From assembly GCA_021795795.1 (NCBI GenBank), contig JAJYPA010000289.1, positions 1 to 9,742 of the forward strand: a stretch of 9,742 nucleotides of DNA, in the 5' to 3' direction. The notes under the pieces are model-generated. The model did no database searches. It was given only the letters and a program-made list of their open reading frames with translations, and was not told the origin of the DNA. Positions 5,745-9,742 of the stretch are shown one piece after another (the stretch's first letter is position 1; each line of letters opens with the position of its first letter). Source of the stretch: Pseudomonadota bacterium. GTDB lineage: Bacteria > Pseudomonadota > Gammaproteobacteria > Halothiobacillales > Halothiobacillaceae. The position numbers and the translations under genes are program-made.

Positions 5745-6302
5745 TGCTGTACATTGGTTTTTTCGCTGCTGAAGAAGCCAATGTAACCGTATCACGTCGC
5801 TACGAATGGTTTGCATATCTTGATTGAATACGGATAACGAACCGACAAAATGAAGTGGCCGATTATTATTCGCTAGACCTAAATATAAAAAGGGGGATTT
5901 CATCGCTCTTCGGCAATCGTCATTGGATGGCGGATTGGATAACGCCGAATCAATTTCATGTGAAGTATAGGCATATCGCATATCTTTATGCTTGGTAATC
6001 ATCAACATATTCAAATGATCCTCCAGCAAAGGCGGCAGTTGACCCTGCCTGTCCGATTTCAAATCCAGGAGTTTTAAGATTCTTTGGCATCTGTCCTCTG
6101 CATTCAACAAGGTATAGCTGCTGGTTCCCTGCATCGCCAAAGATATGGCCTCATGAACCTCCCCTTGCAGGATAGTGAGCTGAAGATCTAAATCCTGTAT
6201 CTGTTGCGAGATTTTTCGAGTCTGTAAAATCATTTTGCCAGTAGCTACCAGCATGGCACCATACCACCGTATTTTTCGCATGAAACTTTTTCGTGTGCGC
6301 AT
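5637..6302 (-). CDS. Unknown protein, 221 aa, with N-terminal hydrophobic segment and coiled coil
   Basis: ATG 6302 is preceded by GGAGGAG at ideal spacing, and leader box D lies 36 nt upstream; two further in-frame upstream starts exist but lack this support. The N-terminus is basic (MRTRKSFMRKIR), then weakly hydrophobic (WYGAMLVATGKMIL, 13-26), then a predicted amphipathic or coiled-coil region (SQQIQDLDLQLTILQGEVHE, 32-51). This suggests a protein anchored at the inner membrane or DNA-binding through its basic start. The rest has no motif I recognise. The 3' end runs 108 bp antisense into the gene ending at 5744, so the C-terminus from about residue 187 on may have been replaced when the AT-rich gene arrived. 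Confidence 0.6.
   Translation of the reverse strand: MRTRKSFMRKIRWYGAMLVATGKMILQTRKISQQIQDLDLQLTILQGEVHEAISLAMQGTSSYTLLNAEDRCQRILKLLDLKSDRQGQLPPLLEDHLNMLMITKHKDMRYAYTSHEIDSALSNPPSNDDCRRAMKSPFLYLGLANNNRPLHFVGSLSVFNQDMQTIRSDVIRLHWLLQQRKNQCTASSWSPIIENTKSEFLEQIQRSGCYNHMMVINLSGL
5751..5784. terminator. Hairpin at the convergent gene ends
   Basis: ACATTGG (5751-5757) pairs perfectly with CCAATGT (5778-5784), and the stem extends through TTTTTTC / GAAGAAG with two U-G pairs on the plus strand, giving about 14 pairs and a 6-nt loop. It begins 6 nt after the stop of the 5178-5744 gene, where a terminator is expected. No U-run follows, so it is not a canonical intrinsic terminator. Confidence 0.45.
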
Positions 6303-6335
6303 AATCTCCTCCAGACACATGGATAGCCTCTAACC

Positions 6336-6467
6336 TTATGGTGCCGCAGTCTTGGTTGAAAGGACATTTGCGCGGCAGACGTGCAGCAGGACGTGCCGCA
6401 ATGCTTGGCCATTGCCGCCATTGCGTATAAATTCTAGGATGCGGGTCTGTTCTTCGGTAAGCTGCAT
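6336..6467 (-). pseudogene. Truncated second copy of the helicase 5' end
   Basis: ATG 6467 opens a 43-residue frame whose first 31 residues match the complete helicase at about 20 positions (MQ-x-TEEQTRIL ... RHVLLH). Similarity stops just before the Walker A position, near 6372, and the frame continues through about 12 unrelated residues into leader box D, stopping at TAA 6338. The leader, including box E, is also duplicated. Divergence (about two-thirds identity) shows an old paralogue rather than a recent duplication. It has a start codon and open frame, so a short peptide could still be made, but all helicase catalytic motifs are gone. Confidence 0.8.
6339..6355 (-). promoter_or_regulatory. 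Leader box D, upstream of the 5637-6302 gene
   Basis: Minus-strand CCAAGACTGCGGCACCA, 36 nt before ATG 6302. It lies at the point where the helicase fragment loses similarity to the intact gene, about 17-20 bp away. Confidence 0.6.
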
Positions 6468-6502
6468 GAGGTTCTTCGTGGTTGAGATGGTTCTATGGGT
6501 AC

Positions 6503-6520
6503 TGGTGACGCAAGCTTTCC
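6503..6520 (-). promoter_or_regulatory. Leader box E, upstream of the helicase fragment
   Basis: Minus-strand GGAAAGCTTGCGTCACCA, 35 nt before ATG 6467. The core has one change (CGTCACCA). It faces away from box F and forms a spaced inverted repeat with it. Confidence 0.55.
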
Positions 6521-6534
6521 AGTCCTACAGGCGG

Positions 6535-6549
6535 CAGGGTTGCACCCTG
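6535..6549. other. Perfect short hairpin between divergent leader boxes E and F
   Basis: CAGGGT-TGC-ACCCTG, six perfect pairs and a three-base loop, in the divergent intergenic region. It could be a protein-binding palindrome or an RNA hairpin in the leftward leader. No T-run follows. Confidence 0.45.
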
Positions 6550-6583
6550 TGCGGGATGAGCACATTAACAGGGCGAACAAAAT

Positions 6584-6602
6584 CCAGAAGATTGCGGCAC
6601 CT
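6584..6602 (+). promoter_or_regulatory. Leader box F, upstream of the 258-aa gene
   Basis: Plus-strand CCAGAAGATTGCGGCACCT, 41 nt before ATG 6644. It is the only box on the plus strand, and the gene behind it is also on the plus strand, so the box follows gene orientation. Confidence 0.58.
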
Positions 6603-6643
6603 ATAGGGGTGACCCACTTTGGTTATCCTGAATGGAGCGCGAT

Positions 6644-7420
6644 ATGACCCACTTGCCCCGCCGTCTTTCGGTACGGATTACTTACTATCTGGACGCAGTT
6701 ACCGATCTCCAGAAACGGGGTTTTCTCTGGAGCGAAGTGGCACAAATGCTGTTCGAGACCGGCGCATTGGATTACACGCCCGGTGCCGAATATCTATCCA
6801 GAACGGTGCATGCAGCTCGAAAGCGGATAGCTTCCGGTGAGATCGTCCCGAAACAGTATCCCATCTTGTTGCATGTCCGAAAAAAACCTGTCGTGAACGA
6901 AAAAGGCGCAGCCATCATTCATGCACTTGTCCAGGATTTTGGCAAGATCGTGGCATATTGCGAGACCGTTACCGGCTTGCACTGGTCGAGACAGCAATTG
7001 CGCGAGATGCTAGGCCGGTATCGCGGAGAACGGGGCTATCTATATGTTCATGCCAACGTCCATAATGTTCCCTGGATGTTTCTGTATTTTTCCAATGCCG
7101 TTTTGCTTTCTGCGGCATCCATTTTGGACAGGCGAATCATGGATGCCATCGTTGCGCAGGTACCGGATGTTTCACTGGATGAAGACGAAAGATTACGGTC
7201 CACAGGGAATCGTCCAGTAGCCAGTGTTTCGTTCATCCATTATCGGAGCGAGGACGAAACGATACGCATGGTCATTAGCGAAACCGACAGTCAACGGCGG
7301 ATTTTTGAGAAAATGATCACTTTCGACGCACTCGCTTATCAGCATTTCCCGGCAGAATCACGGCCAGAATATACGGAACTGGCGTTTTCGGTCCTGGGGA
7401 AATCATTGCCCAAACACTAG
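6644..7420 (+). CDS. Unknown protein, 258 aa, possible N-terminal helix-turn-helix
   Basis: ATG 6644 has GGAG 6 nt upstream; ATG 6632 is in frame but lies before that ribosome binding site. Residues 18-62 (from AVTDLQKRGFLWSEVAQML to SRTVHAARKRI) read like a helix-turn-helix, with RGFLWSEVAQML followed by a second helix rich in Arg/Lys, suggesting DNA binding. The middle (YVHANVHNVPWMFLYFSNAV, 134-153) and the C-terminal half (SVSFIHYRSEDETIRMVISE, 195-214) fit a mixed alpha/beta domain with no family I recognise. It is soluble with no signal peptide. Its TAG overlaps the minus-strand TAG of the HNH-like gene (CTAG, 7417-7420). Box F in front of it ties it to the box-controlled set; a regulator of the element is possible but inferred. 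Confidence 0.72.
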   Translation: MTHLPRRLSVRITYYLDAVTDLQKRGFLWSEVAQMLFETGALDYTPGAEYLSRTVHAARKRIASGEIVPKQYPILLHVRKKPVVNEKGAAIIHALVQDFGKIVAYCETVTGLHWSRQQLREMLGRYRGERGYLYVHANVHNVPWMFLYFSNAVLLSAASILDRRIMDAIVAQVPDVSLDEDERLRSTGNRPVASVSFIHYRSEDETIRMVISETDSQRRIFEKMITFDALAYQHFPAESRPEYTELAFSVLGKSLPKH

Positions 7421-8211
7421 GCCGCGCAACGCGCCGATTCCGCCACCGGCGAGGCGATCATTGGATACTCCACACCGTTCAGCACCCAGGGCTTGCCCAG
7501 AATCGCCGTGTACAACATGCCTTCCCAATGCTCGCTCGGACGTTGCAACACGCCCGGCAGCTCGGGATGGAGTTGCCACTTGGGCTGAATGTGCAGCACA
7601 TCCAGATCCGTGATGCTGAGATCCAGCGACCACGCAAAGGTGTTATGACGATCCCGGCGTTCATGCAGGATGCCCAGAAACTGTCCCGCCGTCGCGGTAT
7701 CCCATCGGTGCAATGCCATGAGACGCTGCATGGTTTCATCGCCGTGTCCCTGCAAGTCGGCCAGCGCCAGATGAAACATGGCGTGACAGTCCTTGCAGAG
7801 AATGGCGATCTCGCCCAGACGCTGAATGCCCTGGTTGCCGTATTCCGGCAGGTGATATTCCCACAGCTCGTGCGCTTGTAAAAAGCGCCGTTGATGTCGG
7901 CCACAGGCTTGACAGACCTGATTGACCGCCTCGATGCGCGGTTTGCGGACCGCCGACCAGTCCTTGTCCGTGAGCAGGTTGTACAAACTGCTGCCGTGCG
8001 CGGATACCGGAATCAGATCACCGCAGAAAGCCGGGCGCTGGCGCAACACACCGGGCAGTACCGGCCCCGCATCCTTGGGCAAAGCTTCTCCCCGATGCAC
8101 TACCCGGCCATCCAGCAGATAAAAGGTATTGCCGAACATCGCGTGAATGTCCCCCCACCCCCGAATCGGCGGCGAGGGCGGAAGCGGAAAAGGGATGTGC
8201 CGATAACGCAT
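7417..8211 (-). CDS. HNH-like zinc-binding protein, 264 aa
   Basis: Central zinc-ribbon/HNH-type core: C100-x2-C103 (VCQACG), AHELWEY with H114, then C139-x2-C142-H143 and H147 (LCKDCHAMFHL). The order Cys pair, H-E-x-W-x-Y, then C-x2-C-H-x3-H matches a proteobacterial group annotated as HNH endonuclease or HNH-like, often on phages and mobile elements. If active, it would cut DNA using a metal at the His cluster. ATG 8211 follows the TraY-like stop by 3 nt, with AAGGA 6 nt upstream inside the TraY-like gene, so it is translationally coupled. The first 24 residues are proline-rich and unlike the rest, and M25 (8139) is an alternative start. The C-terminal 115 residues match nothing I know. 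Placement directly behind a conjugation gene suggests a role in transfer or exclusion of DNA. Confidence 0.72.
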   Translation of the reverse strand: MRYRHIPFPLPPSPPIRGWGDIHAMFGNTFYLLDGRVVHRGEALPKDAGPVLPGVLRQRPAFCGDLIPVSAHGSSLYNLLTDKDWSAVRKPRIEAVNQVCQACGRHQRRFLQAHELWEYHLPEYGNQGIQRLGEIAILCKDCHAMFHLALADLQGHGDETMQRLMALHRWDTATAGQFLGILHERRDRHNTFAWSLDLSITDLDVLHIQPKWQLHPELPGVLQRPSEHWEGMLYTAILGKPWVLNGVEYPMIASPVAESARCAA

Positions 8212-8214
8212 GGC

Positions 8215-9742
8215 TCATCCTTGCGGCGTGGGTGGCGTAGGCGGTTTGATGGTTCCAGTGGCGGCAGAATGTACGAGGTTAGCGCCTTTGGGAACATGCA
8301 CTTGTTGCGCGCCTCCATGTTCTTCTGCCTTGCTTTTCAGGACGGCGTCATCCGTCTGCGCGCCTTGGGCATTGGCCCAGCGCATCACCTTGTCGGGGAT
8401 GATGTAGATCAGTTCGTAGCACTTCCAGGTGGCGATGATCAGGAACGCCGTGTACAGAATCGCCATGCCCAGAAAATCCATCGGTCCTAAAAATCCGCCG
8501 CCGCTGTTGGTCATGGCCGACAGTACGGCATTGCCCAGGGTCGCGTTTAGAATCCAGGCGAAGGCATAGGTCAGGCCGGTTCCCGCGAGAAAACCGACCA
8601 GCATCAGCAAGGGACGGAAAATGATGCTCAGACTCAACAAGTAGCCGGTGGAACCGTACCCGAAAAACTCGTGGCCCTCCGGATGCATGTGCATGACGCC
8701 CCAGATCGGCGCGGCGGCCACCAATTCCACGAAAAGGATCGCCGTGGTCAATAGCGTCAGGGTCCAGATCAGATAGGGAATCAACGGGATGAAAAATGAG
8801 AGCAGGTAGCCGATGCCGAAAATCCACATGGCCAGGTGCATGGCAAGACTACCTAATACGACGGCAGGCTTGCCGCCCGCCGCGCCGCCGACCCAAGCCG
8901 CGACGGAATTATCGACGCCCGCGCCCACACCGATAGCCACCAGTGACAGCGCGAAGATCGTGCCGGCGAATACTTCCATCGCCGTGCCGATGGCCTGTAC
9001 ATGCTCAAGAGGATTCTGTCCGCCCGGAGCCTGCACGATGCCTTCCACCGTATCCACGCCCGCCTTGCTGAACAGTGCGCCCAAGGTGCCCGATCCGCCT
9101 TCCGTGGGATTGGGCTGACCGCTGGCGTCCAGTCCGGTCGAGTGCGCGCTGTTGACGAAATCGTCCACCCGCTTCATTTCGGATCGATAGTGCGAATTGA
9201 ACAACGCTCCGGCGAACTGCCCCCAGGACGGTCCCACGAAATTCCCCGACGTGGACTGATTCAGGGCTTCCTCGGCGGCCTGATTCCACTGGTTGATCTT
9301 CCAGAACCACTCCCCGGCGGTGGCGAAACCGTATTTTTGCGCAGACTTGGCATATCTCTGGATGCCCGTGGCGAATACCTGTTGCGCCTGGGCGCTTGCC
9401 GCCGTGGTCAGCGCGGTGTCATAGGTATCGATGGCCGTGTTCCAGGTGGCCGAGGATGGGGTCTGGTCATTGCTGATGATGGTCGCCACGCCGCCCAGGG
9501 AGGACAGTAGCGTCGGCAAGGCGGCGGTATTGGCCTTGTAGATGGCTCCGCGCAGTTGCGAACCGACACTTTCCGCCGCGCCGCCCGCCGGGGGGACGTA
9601 GTTCAGACTGCTTTCCCAGGACAGGCGACCGCAAACATCGGTCAATCCGGCTGCGGGAATGATCGGCGAGAATTGCGACAAGGCGGAAGCGTAGTTCGTC
9701 CCCCACACATAACTGTCATAACTCGGAACGTAATACCCGGTG
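8215..9742 (-). CDS. traY: DotA/TraY-family type IVB conjugation membrane protein, C-terminal part
   Basis: The reading frame is open to base 9742, so the gene begins beyond the window and 508 residues are visible; the in-frame GTG at 9708 is not the real start. From the window edge: a long polar, presumably periplasmic segment to about 250; a hydrophobic helix at about 255-275; a dense cluster at about 295-345 (YLLSFFIPLIPYLIWTLTLL); a conserved loop APIWGVMHMHPEGHEFFG around 344-361; STGYLLSLSIIFRPLLMLVG at about 363-382; and a last helix pair at about 387-445. The loop His-x-Glu-Gly-His ... Gly followed by GYLL-S-x5-RP is the signature of DotA/TraY, the inner-membrane polytopic component of Dot/Icm-type secretion and IncI-type conjugation. 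The C-tail is cytoplasmic and Pro/Thr-rich. Dot/Icm DotA is around 1,000 residues and IncI TraY around 750, so a large N-terminal part is missing here. Confidence 0.85.
   Translation of the reverse strand, partial: TGYYVPSYDSYVWGTNYASALSQFSPIIPAAGLTDVCGRLSWESSLNYVPPAGGAAESVGSQLRGAIYKANTAALPTLLSSLGGVATIISNDQTPSSATWNTAIDTYDTALTTAASAQAQQVFATGIQRYAKSAQKYGFATAGEWFWKINQWNQAAEEALNQSTSGNFVGPSWGQFAGALFNSHYRSEMKRVDDFVNSAHSTGLDASGQPNPTEGGSGTLGALFSKAGVDTVEGIVQAPGGQNPLEHVQAIGTAMEVFAGTIFALSLVAIGVGAGVDNSVAAWVGGAAGGKPAVVLGSLAMHLAMWIFGIGYLLSFFIPLIPYLIWTLTLLTTAILFVELVAAAPIWGVMHMHPEGHEFFGYGSTGYLLSLSIIFRPLLMLVGFLAGTGLTYAFAWILNATLGNAVLSAMTNSGGGFLGPMDFLGMAILYTAFLIIATWKCYELIYIIPDKVMRWANAQGAQTDDAVLKSKAEEHGGAQQVHVPKGANLVHSAATGTIKPPTPPTPQG

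Noticed and set aside
7891..8490. Plus-strand frame across the HNH-like/TraY-like junction
   Set aside because: It is antisense to two coupled genes with clear motifs.
1..9742. CRISPR array, transposase, integrase, tRNA or rRNA
   Set aside because: No regularly spaced repeats, no transposase or integrase motifs and no RNA gene fold was seen; the leader boxes are too far apart and gene-associated for a CRISPR array.

Overview
This window looks like part of a mobile or conjugative genetic element of a Pseudomonadota (probably gamma- or betaproteobacterial) host. The strongest anchor is the right end (8215-9742, minus strand), which encodes the C-terminal part of a DotA/TraY-family polytopic membrane protein of the type IVB / I-type conjugation apparatus. 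No gene names the host, so genus is not assigned. Backbone genes (TraY-like, HNH-like, UvrD-like helicase, the 258-aa unknown) are visibly GC-rich. The cargo (restriction-modification pair, the 91-aa membrane protein, the 188-aa protein at 5178-5744) is clearly AT-richer, as expected for separately acquired genes.

Layout. Left edge: the first 41 codons of an unknown minus-strand gene (gene X). Next, a plus-strand type II restriction-modification pair: a beta-class N6-adenine methyltransferase (351-1301) overlapping a PD-(D/E)XK-like endonuclease (1298-2269). To its right lie a broken remnant of a gene X relative (2266-2387), a small three-helix membrane protein (2442-2717), a fragment resembling the helicase C-terminus (2793-2858), a small membrane gene interrupted by TGA (2859-3032), an unknown 134-aa gene (3058-3462), and a complete 509-aa UvrD/Rep-like helicase (3553-5082), all on the minus strand. 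An AT-rich plus-strand gene (5178-5744) runs tail-to-tail into, and overlaps, an unknown minus-strand gene (5637-6302). A truncated second copy of the helicase 5' end follows (6336-6467), then a divergent intergenic region driving an unknown 258-aa plus-strand gene (6644-7420). That gene converges on an HNH-like gene (7417-8211) translationally coupled to the TraY-like gene.

The most interesting structure is not a gene. An approximately 17-19 bp box with core CGGCACC occurs six times, on both strands, always 28-41 nt upstream of a start codon: before gene X, the 91-aa membrane gene, the helicase, the 5637-6302 gene, the helicase fragment, and (plus strand) the 258-aa gene. The genes behind the boxes are unrelated. 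The helicase fragment ends within about 20 bp of the next box, and other decayed paralogue pieces lie beside box-led genes. This suggests a shared leader or promoter module that co-regulates cargo genes of the element and may also act as a homology point where genes are gained, duplicated and lost.

Functionally, the window combines a conjugation component (TraY-like), nucleic-acid enzymes (helicase, HNH-like protein), a defence or addiction module (restriction-modification) and several unknown cargo genes under what appears to be a common leader. Product names for the unknown genes are deliberately left open.
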